Assembly (NCBI GenBank): GCA_947381435.1
Contig: CANCVE010000014.1
Location: 1-61,171 of the forward strand
From: Chitinophagaceae bacterium
GTDB taxonomy: Bacteria; Bacteroidota; Bacteroidia; Chitinophagales; Chitinophagaceae
Direction of reading: 5' to 3'
Length of the DNA stretch: 61,171 nt
Shown: in pieces, positions 41,515 through 49,585 of the stretch
Layout of the letters: each line of letters opens with the position of its first letter
How positions within the stretch are numbered: the stretch's first letter is position 1
Program-made: the position numbers and the translations under genes
The notes under the pieces: generated by a model
The model's database searches: none
Seen by the model: the letters and a program-made list of their open reading frames with translations, nothing else
What the model was told of the DNA's origin: nothing

Positions 41515-41861
41515 TCCCACACTACAAATGGGAATTTCTTTTGGAACTCACGTCTGATGCTTAACGGAGTAAGGGAACTGTACTCCTTTTTGATAAGTAA
41601 GGCTATCTCTGCTTTTGACTGGATTATCTTTTGCAACATAACCTTGCTGAGGAATACTTCACATTCAAGCTCGGTAAGTACATCATCGTATATCTTACGT
41701 TGCACTTTGCTCTTGTAATAAAACCTAAAGAGGAGTAATTCATCTCGCTTGGCAATCAATTCGGGGTCACGTCCCTTGGTTTCGGGCTTTGGCAGGGTGG
41801 CTATTGCGCCTTCGTCAAAAAGAAGCATGTTGAATACCCCAATTCCCCTACGTGTTTGCAT
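41511..41861 (-). CDS. Hypothetical phage protein
   Basis: The 116-residue basic protein (ELLLFRFYYKSKVQRKIYDD, SLTPLSIRREFQKKFPF) is convergent with the tail terminator gene, the stop codons overlapping. The family is unknown to me, but the shape recalls a small DNA-binding protein. It is the last gene of the minus-strand early/middle region. Confidence 0.55.
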   Translation of the reverse strand: MQTRRGIGVFNMLLFDEGAIATLPKPETKGRDPELIAKRDELLLFRFYYKSKVQRKIYDDVLTELECEVFLSKVMLQKIIQSKAEIALLIKKEYSSLTPLSIRREFQKKFPFVVWD

Positions 41862-41910
41862 AGCACAATAATACGAATACTAAATCTTTTGGCTTGAAAA
41901 AGTATTACAC

Positions 41911-41942
41911 ACAAAAAAGCCGCTGCATTGCTGCAACGGCTT
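41911..41942 (-). terminator. Intrinsic terminator of the early/middle operon
   Basis: On the minus strand AAGCCG...CGGCTT with an inner TGCA/TGCA is followed by TTTTTT (41911-41918 on the plus strand is A-rich). It follows the small membrane protein gene at 41972 and precedes the hypothetical at 41511-41861. Confidence 0.75.
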
Positions 41943-41971
41943 AGGAGTGATAAAATTGTATTTTAGTAGAA

Positions 41972-42253
41972 TTACTTATGAAAAAAAACACTTTCATTTT
42001 TTTCTGCTTTTTTACTTTCTCTATGCTCTTTGAATATTTCAGCGTCTGTTTTATAATTTTCACCTTTCATCATCTTGATTTCTTTCTCTAGTGCAACTAC
42101 ATGTTTGCTCTTTGAAAGTGCCACAATGATTAATCCAATAATTGGAGAAAATAACAGAGAAAGTAACAGACTTAGAAAGAACCCAATTGTCTTACCATTT
42201 CCAATAAAAGCAACGATTATGCTTAAAACAATCCATAAGAAAAAATATTCCAT
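41972..42253 (-). CDS. Small membrane protein with coiled tail
   Basis: The 93-residue protein has two membrane helices (~4-20 and 24-46) and a charged helical tail (HVVALEKEIKMMKGEN). It could be a superinfection-exclusion or signalling protein of the prophage; no family recognised. It lies between GemA and the early terminator. Confidence 0.55.
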   Translation of the reverse strand: MEYFFLWIVLSIIVAFIGNGKTIGFFLSLLLSLLFSPIIGLIIVALSKSKHVVALEKEIKMMKGENYKTDAEIFKEHRESKKAEKNESVFFHK

Positions 42254-42263
42254 AAAATCTATT

Positions 42264-42731
42264 TTAAAACTTGTTTAAATAATTATCAACTACCTTTTCA
42301 AACTGGCTTACCAAGGTAGGCAACTCAGCATAAGTGTATTTGTCTAATCTTTTGTGAAGGTAGCCGAATTTGGTACACCATTCATTCACACGGTCAAAAT
42401 CAATCTTAGGCTTCTGTGTTGCCTTATCCCTGATCACATTGCCTCTTGCATCTTTTTTATGCCATCCAATGGTGTGAGCATGGCTAAGTATCTTTCCTCG
42501 CATTTTATGGCATGGGTCTGATTTGTCCAGTTCTTTTTTAAAGCTACTTTCTTTCTTCAGACCTTTTATCAGACTATCAGCTTCAGTAAATAGCAGCTCC
42601 TTTACACTTGATGTTCTGTTACCGCTGGCTTCCTTTATAATGTCTTCCTTAGCAGCCTTTAGGTTATTGTCCTTATTGATAATTGTTTGGATGATGATAA
42701 TCTGATTGCTTGTAATTGGGCTAGTATTCAT
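42264..42731 (-). CDS. GemA-like regulatory protein (DUF1018)
   Basis: The 155-residue protein carries HKMRGKILSHAHTIGWHK and a helical C-terminal region, resembling DUF1018/Mu Gp16 (GemA), which modulates host gene expression and late transcription. It overlaps the upstream gene by 11 bp, so the two are translationally coupled. In Mu it precedes the late activator gene; no Mor/C-like protein is visible here. Confidence 0.65.
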   Translation of the reverse strand: MNTSPITSNQIIIIQTIINKDNNLKAAKEDIIKEASGNRTSSVKELLFTEADSLIKGLKKESSFKKELDKSDPCHKMRGKILSHAHTIGWHKKDARGNVIRDKATQKPKIDFDRVNEWCTKFGYLHKRLDKYTYAELPTLVSQFEKVVDNYLNKF

Positions 42732-43149
42732 TGTCGTACATTTTATTGCGTAGATAAGTTTCAGGATCGGCTTTCTTGCGCCAACTCTCCTTCTTTAGGA
42801 ACTTATCATAAATAGCAATACCATAGTATGCTTTCACCTGATCCGTTTTAGAAAGCTTACCCCAAATAGCTACAGCCCTCAACTTATTAATCTTGTGGTT
42901 ATAAGCCTTCCAAAACATATCAAAGTTTACTTCAAAGTCTGCCTCCACTACTGTTGCAGTTGTTGGTGCAAAAGCTTCTTGTAGCTTATCCATGGATACT
43001 GGTGTTATCATCTTGAAGTTATGCACCACCCGATCATGCTCAGGGATGGTACAGTTCTCAAAACTTAACCTCACCAGTTTGCCAACTTCATTGTAAACTA
43101 TCTCTGCCTCGCCAGTCCATGAAGGGGATGTAACTATAAATCTTTTCAT
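42721..43149 (-). CDS. Hypothetical early phage protein
   Basis: The 142-residue protein has a beta-rich N-terminal half (MKRFIVTSPSWTGEAEIVY) and a C-terminal segment (MFWKAYNHKINKLRAVAIWG, AYYGIAIYDKFLKK, ADPETYLRNKMYDNEY) like the terminal helical region of phage replication-accessory proteins. Its role is uncertain. Confidence 0.6.
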   Translation of the reverse strand: MKRFIVTSPSWTGEAEIVYNEVGKLVRLSFENCTIPEHDRVVHNFKMITPVSMDKLQEAFAPTTATVVEADFEVNFDMFWKAYNHKINKLRAVAIWGKLSKTDQVKAYYGIAIYDKFLKKESWRKKADPETYLRNKMYDNEY

Positions 43150-43150
43150 G

Positions 43151-43501
43151 TTAAAATAATGATTGTTGAATTAATGAGTGTTCAGAGAGGTTTAATCCTT
43201 CGAATGGTTTGTTGCTTTTTTTCAATTCTACTACTGCCAAATCGTTCATGTAAATAAGGTGTGTAACCTCGCCAATATCCTTTTCTAAAACTTCGATAAA
43301 TGGAATGGTATTTAAGCAAATTTGCCACATCTCCTCTTTGGTAGTATTTAGCCTGTCACACATTAAAGGATCATCTTTCCATTTTGCATTGAAGTAATAC
43401 AGGTCATTGAGTGCTTTTAGTTCCAACTCCCATTGTATCTTGAAATACAACAAATCCTTTCTTTTTGAACGAGATAGCAAGTATTGTGATGGATTGACCA
43501 T
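43151..43501 (-). CDS. Hypothetical early phage protein
   Basis: The ATG at 43501 gives 116 residues (MVNPSQYLLSRSKRKDLLYF) with a helical, aromatic-rich profile. A TTG two codons upstream is possible. It overlaps neither neighbour but sits in the tight early operon. Function not recognised. Confidence 0.55.
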   Translation of the reverse strand: MVNPSQYLLSRSKRKDLLYFKIQWELELKALNDLYYFNAKWKDDPLMCDRLNTTKEEMWQICLNTIPFIEVLEKDIGEVTHLIYMNDLAVVELKKSNKPFEGLNLSEHSLIQQSLF

Positions 43502-43511
43502 GTACAAACTT

Positions 43512-43748
43512 TTAATTGCCTAAAAACTTGGTAAACTCCTTTTGCATTTCCCCACCATCCATAGCCAGCTTCATTGCCGACAGTGCCACTTTGTTGTTAT
43601 TTACTATCACTGTTCCCAGTTGGCTCATAGCATTTGCACGCTGTACTTCCTGTTCTAGTTGATGTTCACTTAAACTGTCATCATTCAACCGCTCTAGTTG
43701 CTCATACAAGTGATTATTCAAATCACTAATCTTGTTTTTTGTTCCCAT
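43512..43748 (-). CDS. Small hypothetical early phage protein
   Basis: A 78-residue helical, acidic protein with a coiled region (LYEQLERLNDDSLSEHQLEQ). Its start lies 23 bp inside the upstream HNH gene, implying translational coupling. In Mu-like phages such proteins sit near Gam/Kil, but no homology is evident. Confidence 0.5.
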   Translation of the reverse strand: MGTKNKISDLNNHLYEQLERLNDDSLSEHQLEQEVQRANAMSQLGTVIVNNNKVALSAMKLAMDGGEMQKEFTKFLGN

Positions 43749-44346
43749 GCTTCTTAATTTTTCTGTTTATTTTATTAATTAATCCTTGTGCTTCCTGTAT
43801 CTCTGGTGGAAGGGAACGGAAGCTTTCCTGATTCCTTCGTAGGTTTTCTGCTTGTGAAATCATTTCCAAGTTGTCAAGGGTAACATTCTGCTTATTGCCA
43901 TCCTTATACCATATACAATGCTTTGGTGGCATCTTTCCATTGGCAGCTTCCCAAATCAACTTGTGCTTCAATACATACTTTCTAAGTGCCACCCTTACTT
44001 CTATATAACCATCCTTAGTTAAATGTTCATGGCCATTATACTTGGCATTGTGTGGCAAATGCTGTTTTTGAAAACGAAAAGGGATTGATCTAGCAATAGC
44101 TTCTGGCGACATGTATTCGCTTTGCTTTTTCCCTTTATTTGCAGAAATAGAACCCTTTTTAAAACAGCACATTGTTTTGCGAGCTTCCAATATATCTTTT
44201 GGCAAAACCAAGCCCATTCTTTTCATGGCATGTCTAACTCCAGTAGTACTTCTATTCAACTGCTTGGCAATATTGCCGATGGTGATGGTGAGATAGTTTT
44301 CCTTGATATATTTATCCTCATTCTTGGTAAATGGCTTGTGTCCCAT
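43726..44346 (-). CDS. HNH endonuclease with N-terminal DNA-binding helix
   Basis: The 206-residue protein has an N-terminal HTH-like part (FTKNEDKYIKENYLTITIG and NIAKQLNRSTTGVRHAMKRM) and a C-terminal HNH core: YVLKHKLIWEAANGKMPPKH, then DGNKQNVTLDNLEMIS. This is the HNH_3-type nuclease common as a homing or free-standing phage nuclease. It is probably a selfish insertion into the early operon. Confidence 0.8.
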   Translation of the reverse strand: MGHKPFTKNEDKYIKENYLTITIGNIAKQLNRSTTGVRHAMKRMGLVLPKDILEARKTMCCFKKGSISANKGKKQSEYMSPEAIARSIPFRFQKQHLPHNAKYNGHEHLTKDGYIEVRVALRKYVLKHKLIWEAANGKMPPKHCIWYKDGNKQNVTLDNLEMISQAENLRRNQESFRSLPPEIQEAQGLINKINRKIKKHGNKKQD

Positions 44347-44348
44347 AG

Positions 44349-44579
44349 CTAACTCTTAAATAAATCTGTTTGTATTTCCATTACCTTTTGTGTAGTGCTT
44401 CTTGTGTCAATCAGCTTGTTTACAACAAAATAGTCTACATAACAATCCACTTTGGCTTCTTTCAATTTAGCTATTTTAAGCCGGTACTGGTTTGGCTGTC
44501 TGAAGTAATCATTTTGAGCCATCCGCATATCGTAGATGGCTTGCATCAATTCGATTTGTTCTTTGGGAAACCCTTCCAT
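44349..44579 (-). CDS. Small hypothetical phage protein
   Basis: A 76-residue basic helical product (QAIYDMRMAQNDYFRQPNQY). It lies 2 bp from the HNH gene and 35 bp from the ATPase gene. No family recognised. Confidence 0.5.
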   Translation of the reverse strand: MEGFPKEQIELMQAIYDMRMAQNDYFRQPNQYRLKIAKLKEAKVDCYVDYFVVNKLIDTRSTTQKVMEIQTDLFKS

Positions 44580-44614
44580 AATTGATAATTTTTAATTGAT
44601 AATTGTAAATTGAA

Positions 44615-45442
44615 CTACCCTTCTTTTAATTTTTTCAACATTGCTTCCGCTTTTTCCTCCTCAGTCTCAGGAGGCAACAACTGAAGCTTTTTTGCTTGCC
44701 CCTCTTTTTTGGAGAGGGGTTGGGGTGAGGTCTCCTCTTTGCCTCCACCACTATTTGCCTCCTTCCCTTTCTTCACCGCCACCTTATTAATTACCTTATG
44801 TAAATCACGTCCGTAATGGTTCTTTGCCCCGGCTTCGTAGATGCAATAGTTCTTGATGCTGCCCGAAAACCTACTGGTGATAAACCCTACAAAATGGCTA
44901 ACGTGTATTTTAATATTGCAATCCCTTTTTACCTCAATGGCGCTCTTGCCATCGGGTGTAGAGCCTTTCACGTGGCTGATGAAAAAGAATATCTTACGTC
45001 GTCCACCTGTTTTGCCAAATACAAACTGCCTTTTCAGTTCCTTGTAATCTTCAAAGGTGAATTCTGCATATTGCCAACTGTCCAAAACGATCACTTTGGG
45101 ACTTTGCTTTTTCTTCAGGTAAGTTACTAGCTCTTGTATCGTTTCGCCATCGCTAAACTGTAGGTTGGGAAGTTCTTCATCTAAGTGGTGACGGGTAATC
45201 AAGTCTTGTATGCTCTTGCCGTGACCCTCTTCGTAACTTATGTAAAGCATGCTGCCGAGTGGGTGAAGTTCTTTTAGCAATTGCACCGTCATGTTAGTTT
45301 TTCCCTGACCACTTTCGCCATAGATGATCGCCGTAAACGTGTCCTCAATCTCCCCCAAACTATCTTTTATCTCCTTACTCAATCCATCTACCAAGCTATA
45401 TTTCTTCTGTGCAATATTCTTTACGCTGATTCGCTTACCCAT
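44615..45442 (-). CDS. RecA/RadA-like phage ATPase
   Basis: The 275-residue protein has Walker A IYGESGQGKTNM near residue 42 and Walker B KVIVLDSWQYA near 117 with a sensor-type FFFISHVKG, the pattern of a RecA/RadA-like or KaiC-like ATPase. The C-terminal ~45 residues are Gly/Glu-rich and include TSPQPLSKKEGQ, which is the translation of a dispersed Bacteroidetes repeat (44699-44735). It may aid recombination or replication. Confidence 0.75.
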   Translation of the reverse strand: MGKRISVKNIAQKKYSLVDGLSKEIKDSLGEIEDTFTAIIYGESGQGKTNMTVQLLKELHPLGSMLYISYEEGHGKSIQDLITRHHLDEELPNLQFSDGETIQELVTYLKKKQSPKVIVLDSWQYAEFTFEDYKELKRQFVFGKTGGRRKIFFFISHVKGSTPDGKSAIEVKRDCNIKIHVSHFVGFITSRFSGSIKNYCIYEAGAKNHYGRDLHKVINKVAVKKGKEANSGGGKEETSPQPLSKKEGQAKKLQLLPPETEEEKAEAMLKKLKEG

Positions 45443-45479
45443 TCCTGCCGTTTAGTTTAGTGTCCAAATTCAATACCTA

Positions 45480-46124
45480 CTATCCAACCTTTTTAAAGAG
45501 GTCACTTGTACGGATGTAGCTTACATAGCCATCCGTAACCCTGCCTTCTCTAATATCCATGCATTCAGCAAAACATGCAAGGAACTTTATGCGTGCCTCA
45601 TTAGCCTCCCAGCTTAGGTGTCCTGTGTATAAGCCCAACCTGTCCAATGTCATCAACAATGGCACTTGGTTATTTTTCTGAAAGGCTTCATGTTCTAGCT
45701 CCAAGGCTTGTAGGTCATACTTCTTTATCAGTTTCTCAGCTACTGGAGACATGAATAGGCTATATTTCTCGGCTATCACATTCTCGAACCGATGTTCAAG
45801 CAGCTTATAGTTATCTCCTAGTATTACTTTGAGTGGCTTAACCACATCGCCCAAATAAGCTTCACTGGCATCGTGCAATAAAGCCTCTAATCCAAACTTA
45901 CCTTCGCCTTCACGCATTAGAAATGAGACCAGAATACTATGTTGTGCTACCGAATAAAACTGGTTTACATGCCCCCCAAATCGGCATATTTTACTTAGGC
46001 TATTGCCAATATCTTTAATAGTTATCATATCGGCAGTAGGATTATTGAAGTCTACTACTCTGCCGCTTGCTGTATTCATTACACCTGCATTGCAGTCGTG
46101 TACCGGGTGAAAATTGTTATTCAT
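45480..46124 (-). CDS. HD-domain phosphohydrolase (YfbR/DatZ-like)
   Basis: The 214-residue protein is an HD-type hydrolase: Q59-H60 in SVAQHSILVSFL, then EALLHDASEAYLGDVVKPLK supplies H-D, and LLMTLDRLGL a later Asp. Enzymes of this shape cleave 5'-deoxynucleotides (YfbR) or dATP (DatZ) and could adjust the dNTP pool for phage replication. The early-operon position supports a nucleotide-pool role; I see no PurZ-like partner for Z-DNA. Confidence 0.75.
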   Translation of the reverse strand: MNNNFHPVHDCNAGVMNTASGRVVDFNNPTADMITIKDIGNSLSKICRFGGHVNQFYSVAQHSILVSFLMREGEGKFGLEALLHDASEAYLGDVVKPLKVILGDNYKLLEHRFENVIAEKYSLFMSPVAEKLIKKYDLQALELEHEAFQKNNQVPLLMTLDRLGLYTGHLSWEANEARIKFLACFAECMDIREGRVTDGYVSYIRTSDLFKKVG

Positions 46125-46157
46125 TATTGATTGTATTAAGTTGTTTTAAAAGTGGCA

Positions 46158-46370
46158 TTACAAATGCTTTCCCGTCCGTAGGTCAATATATTTTTCACTG
46201 AATTTATTTGCAATAAGTAATATCCAAATTATTGCCATTACTCCAACATAAGCCCCATAACCCCATGACGGCGCATGCCAATGATCTAATGCCATCCACC
46301 CTAATAATGTAGATGAATAAGGAAGTTCACTTGGTAAATTATTTGAGTCGATAACCGTTTTTTGTTTCAT
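46158..46370 (-). CDS. Small membrane protein
   Basis: The ATG at 46370 gives 70 residues starting MKQKTVIDSNNLPSEL with a central hydrophobic helix (YGAYVGVMAIIWILLIA). The longer frame to 46466 lacks a plausible start. Possibly a host-takeover or exclusion factor; no family recognised. Confidence 0.5.
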   Translation of the reverse strand: MKQKTVIDSNNLPSELPYSSTLLGWMALDHWHAPSWGYGAYVGVMAIIWILLIANKFSEKYIDLRTGKHL

Positions 46371-46471
46371 AATTAATTGTTTAAAATGTGTTTTAAAAGT
46401 AGGGACGGCACTCACACCGCCCCCGTTATTCCACTTATCAGGCCAGTGGATAGCGGCACGTGGCACGTGCC

Positions 46472-47092
46472 CTATATACTTGAAAAGTTTAGATCAATAC
46501 TTTCATAGTCTCCCTGCGCTCCACGAAGCCAAACACAGAAATAGGTTTTACTGCTTGGTCTCCTAACACTTTCGTCTATCAATGCCATTGCATCGTGATA
46601 GCGTTCATCCTTTATGCGTTTAGCATGTTTCTTCAATCCCATAACTCTTTTGGTATCCAACTGGCCACGGCTTGTTTGAAAGGCACTCATTACCAGCTCC
46701 TTGATGAACTCTTTATCTTCACTGATACTTTCACCTACAAGCTCCATTAGTTTCTGCTTGGCTTTTTCTATCAAGATGGTATCGAAAGTGATCAGTTCAT
46801 TAACCCGAACTTCAATCTTTATGCTACCATCGAAATTGAAGAAAGTAAAGTTGCCTTTGCCCACCTTCGCATCCTTCATAGATTCTGTATAGATAGCCTC
46901 GCACTCCTTGGCAATCTCTTCTTTAAAGGAAGAGAGCCTGTTGCTAATGTCGATGGCTTTCTTAGCGCATTGAAAGGCTACTTTTTCTTTTTGCTTTTCC
47001 AATGGAAGAATCCTTGCTACCGGTATGGGTTGACCCGTTTCATCAATCCATATCTTATCTTTAATCTGTGTTTTGATGGTACTCTTTATCAT
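46472..47092 (-). CDS. DUF3164 early phage protein
   Basis: The 206-residue protein matches the DUF3164 family of Mu-like phages: WIDETGQPIPVARILPLEKQ near the N-terminus, then FFNFDGSIKIEVRVN and KTYFCVWLRG at the C-terminus. Its molecular role is not established, but it commonly sits between the transposition genes and gemA. Confidence 0.85.
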   Translation of the reverse strand: MIKSTIKTQIKDKIWIDETGQPIPVARILPLEKQKEKVAFQCAKKAIDISNRLSSFKEEIAKECEAIYTESMKDAKVGKGNFTFFNFDGSIKIEVRVNELITFDTILIEKAKQKLMELVGESISEDKEFIKELVMSAFQTSRGQLDTKRVMGLKKHAKRIKDERYHDAMALIDESVRRPSSKTYFCVWLRGAQGDYESIDLNFSSI

Positions 47093-47104
47093 ATTTATTA
47101 CGCT

Positions 47105-47332
47105 TTAATTATTCTTTAAAAATCTTTGTCTCACCCTTAGCACATACTCAGGCATTATGCCGTGAATAGGTATCACTATTGCCTTTTTTGTTTCGGAACG
47201 TACCAATGGCTTATCCCGCTGACCGTTTTCCATCCATTCCCACAGGTCAATTACATACTGTGGCACTGGAGCATTGGGCGGCAAGCCTCTCACAAACCTC
47301 GCTAGGCATATTTCTACTTGTCTCTTTGTCAT
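47105..47332 (-). CDS. Small hypothetical early phage protein
   Basis: From the ATG at 47332 the product is 75 residues (MTKRQVEICLARFVRGLPPN). It is basic with a Trp-rich middle (DLWEWMENG). The start is upstream of the preceding gene's stop by -2 bp spacing, typical of the packed early operon. No family recognised. Confidence 0.5.
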   Translation of the reverse strand: MTKRQVEICLARFVRGLPPNAPVPQYVIDLWEWMENGQRDKPLVRSETKKAIVIPIHGIMPEYVLRVRQRFLKNN

Positions 47333-47334
47333 GG

Positions 47335-47658
47335 CTAGCAATTAATTTGTTTATGAACATGATTAGCAATCCGGTGCATTCCATTTCCAAACCAAGTTGT
47401 AGGGTCGCAGATATAGTCTGTGTACATGCTGCGTAATGCCATTGATTGTGTTGCGGAAACTTTAATGGAGAAGTCTATTACATTACTTGCCAACCGTTTA
47501 TATATAATCCAGCTCACATCGTTCAAAGTCATCAATAACAGCTTATCCTTATCATCACTGGGCTTCTCTACGGCTATCAGCTTCTCTATTTCCTTCATCA
47601 GTACCTCAGCAAAATCACGCTTCATCTTGAGGGTTAGGTTATTAGTGTGTATCGGCAT
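47335..47658 (-). CDS. Hypothetical early phage protein
   Basis: A 107-residue product with a helical N-terminal half (MKRDFAEVLMKEIEKL). It overlaps the DnaA-like gene by 17 bp. No function recognised. Confidence 0.5.
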   Translation of the reverse strand: MPIHTNNLTLKMKRDFAEVLMKEIEKLIAVEKPSDDKDKLLLMTLNDVSWIIYKRLASNVIDFSIKVSATQSMALRSMYTDYICDPTTWFGNGMHRIANHVHKQINC

Positions 47659-48079
47659 AATACAAGTGTTTTACTGGTTCGAAATGTTTCATGAACTTAT
47701 AATCTTTCACTTTAAGACTATCGGTACCACATTTAAGCCAGTGTATGACAGCACTATGGTGATAACCTCCTAGATATTTTGCAATAGATTTTAACTTGAA
47801 GTCTTTGTTATGTTCCTTGTAAATCATTGTGAATATCTGCTTACGTATCACAACCTGTTCCTCTCGGCTTCTGATAGACAATTGTCTTAGCTGTACTTTC
47901 CAGATATTAGTAAGCTGAATAGCTAACTTATTCATTGGGTCTATTTCAATGGGAGACATATCAACATTTGGATTGATTACATATAAGCGTACATTCTTAC
48001 CTGTTGCATCCATTATATGCTCCTCTGCACGGCTTATGATACTTTGCATCACAGCTTCGTTTGTATTACTTATCTGCAT
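47642..48079 (-). CDS. DnaA domain IV-like DNA-binding protein
   Basis: The C-terminal ~75 residues of this 145-residue protein (VVIRKQIFTMIYKEHNKDFK, then LKSIAKYLGGYHHSAVIHWL) match the helix-turn-helix of DnaA domain IV, including the GGxxHSxV signature loop (residues 104-111). The AAA+ domain is absent, so it is a stand-alone binding module. It lies in the early operon between MuB and DUF3164. It might act at DnaA-box-like sites to link phage replication to, or antagonise, host initiation. Confidence 0.7.
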   Translation of the reverse strand: MQISNTNEAVMQSIISRAEEHIMDATGKNVRLYVINPNVDMSPIEIDPMNKLAIQLTNIWKVQLRQLSIRSREEQVVIRKQIFTMIYKEHNKDFKLKSIAKYLGGYHHSAVIHWLKCGTDSLKVKDYKFMKHFEPVKHLYYADTH

Positions 48080-48447
48080 ATCGTTTCGTTTGAATATTTT
48101 AAAATCATCTTTATGTCAGGAAACAACTCATTTATTAAGGCTCTGTAATCATGCAGCCCATCATAAAGGCGCAGTATATCCAACCGATTAAAGTGTTTTA
48201 CATTCTCCACAAACACATCATCTCGTTGCATCCAAGCATTACGCCACCAGCTCCAAAAAATCCTGTTCTCCACTAGTTCATCAATCATTACAGGATAGCT
48301 GGGCATATAGCTTTGCAAAAACTGTTTACCTACCTTGTATTGGAACTCGCAGTACTGCAACTCAGTACATCCTATCAGTTGGCATACCTCTAGCTTTACG
48401 CTTTGAGCATTGTCCTTTTGTACTTGTATGTGTGTAGATTTTTTCAT
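48070..48447 (-). CDS. Hypothetical early phage protein
   Basis: A 125-residue protein rich in aromatics (RIFWSWWRNAWMQRDD) with a helical C-terminus. It overlaps the DnaA-like gene by 10 bp, suggesting coupling. No family recognised. Confidence 0.5.
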   Translation of the reverse strand: MKKSTHIQVQKDNAQSVKLEVCQLIGCTELQYCEFQYKVGKQFLQSYMPSYPVMIDELVENRIFWSWWRNAWMQRDDVFVENVKHFNRLDILRLYDGLHDYRALINELFPDIKMILKYSNETICR

Positions 48448-48457
48448 GATGCTTATT

Positions 48458-48676
48458 TTAATCTTCGATAATTAACGGGTTCCTAAGTAGGTCAGTCATT
48501 CGTCTTTCCAGTTTGGTATTTGTCTCGAAGTCCTTTGCCAATACATGCCATTCAGGTCTGTTTTTTGTCTTGGCTTTGATGGCACGATACATTACTCCTG
48601 GACTAACTTCCCTAATCTCTTTTCGGATGATGGTAAAGCCGAACGCCAATACCTTTACTTGGTCTTTTGCTTGCAT
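48458..48676 (-). CDS. Small hypothetical early phage protein
   Basis: A 72-residue basic protein (FGFTIIRKEIREVSPGVMYR). It lies 5 bp after the MuB gene. It is often an accessory of the transposition operon; no homology recognised. Confidence 0.5.
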   Translation of the reverse strand: MQAKDQVKVLAFGFTIIRKEIREVSPGVMYRAIKAKTKNRPEWHVLAKDFETNTKLERRMTDLLRNPLIIED

Positions 48677-48681
48677 ATCAC

Positions 48682-49578
48682 TTAATTTTCACTGATTAAC
48701 AATAAAGTTTCAGCCCTGCGTAAGCCGCCTATGTTTCCACGGTCGTCATTACTCATACACTGCTTTACCAAACCCGGCACAATCGCCTTATTTGCGGCAT
48801 TTACATTAAGCACATCGGCAATCAAACCCTTGTAGAATTCAACCTTTTCACCCAGTACCCTCGGCACTATATGTATGAACTGGTTATTGAACCTGCTGAA
48901 TATCTCACGGTAGCCTACCTTCTTACAGGCAATACCACTGTATATCTTCGCTTCCAATCCGTCAGCTCCCATCAGGTAGTAGCCACATACGCCTTCAGTA
49001 GCGTTCCATAATTCCTTTAGTTCAAGGAAAGCCGGGTAATCCAAGTCGCCAGCCTCGTCAAGCACTATTAATGGCTTTTCAAGCTGTTTTAAATAGTATT
49101 TCAAGTTGGCTTTAACCTCACTGTATTTGCCGGTATTATCCACACCTATGGTTTTGGCAAGTGTGCGGATAAACAACTGCTTTGTTTTACTTTCACTACA
49201 ATCAATGTAGAAGGTGTTGCGCATCCCACGGATAATGTGACGGCTACAGAATGTTTTGCCAATAGCTGTATCATCCACTAGCAACATGCTCTTACTGAAC
49301 TCCTTACAGAACTGTAGGTTATCTTCTATATCGGCATAAACCTTGGTTCGTGCCACATTCCACTTCTTTGCGGTAAGACTTACCTGTAGCTCACGCCCAA
49401 TGCTTAGCCACTGGCCTTCCTTCATCAGCCCTTCAACCTCTCCACTTTTCATCCGACTATATACGGCGTTGTTGATAGCCCACTTTTTGGCAAAGGCAGT
49501 ATCATTGCCACCATAGTTTTTACGGTCTGCCTGCAATGCTGTCAATACAGCTTCTTTAAATTCTTTACTCAGTTGCAT
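48682..49578 (-). CDS. MuB-like transposition target ATPase
   Basis: The 298-residue protein has an N-terminal HTH region (FAKKWAINNAVYSRMKSG, ~30-48) and an AAA+ domain: VDDTAIGKTF at 101-110 is the Walker A position (G of GxxxxGK replaced by D), PLIVLDEAGDL is Walker B, and YYLMGADGLEAKI a sensor. MuB captures target DNA and activates MuA. It is 7 bp downstream of the transposase gene, the canonical A-B order. Confidence 0.9.
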   Translation of the reverse strand: MQLSKEFKEAVLTALQADRKNYGGNDTAFAKKWAINNAVYSRMKSGEVEGLMKEGQWLSIGRELQVSLTAKKWNVARTKVYADIEDNLQFCKEFSKSMLLVDDTAIGKTFCSRHIIRGMRNTFYIDCSESKTKQLFIRTLAKTIGVDNTGKYSEVKANLKYYLKQLEKPLIVLDEAGDLDYPAFLELKELWNATEGVCGYYLMGADGLEAKIYSGIACKKVGYREIFSRFNNQFIHIVPRVLGEKVEFYKGLIADVLNVNAANKAIVPGLVKQCMSNDDRGNIGGLRRAETLLLISEN

Positions 49579-49585
49579 ACTCTCG

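Noticed and set aside
45480-46124. Z-genome (diaminopurine) phage system
   Set aside because: An HD hydrolase is present, but no PurZ or DpoZ-like polymerase is in the prophage.
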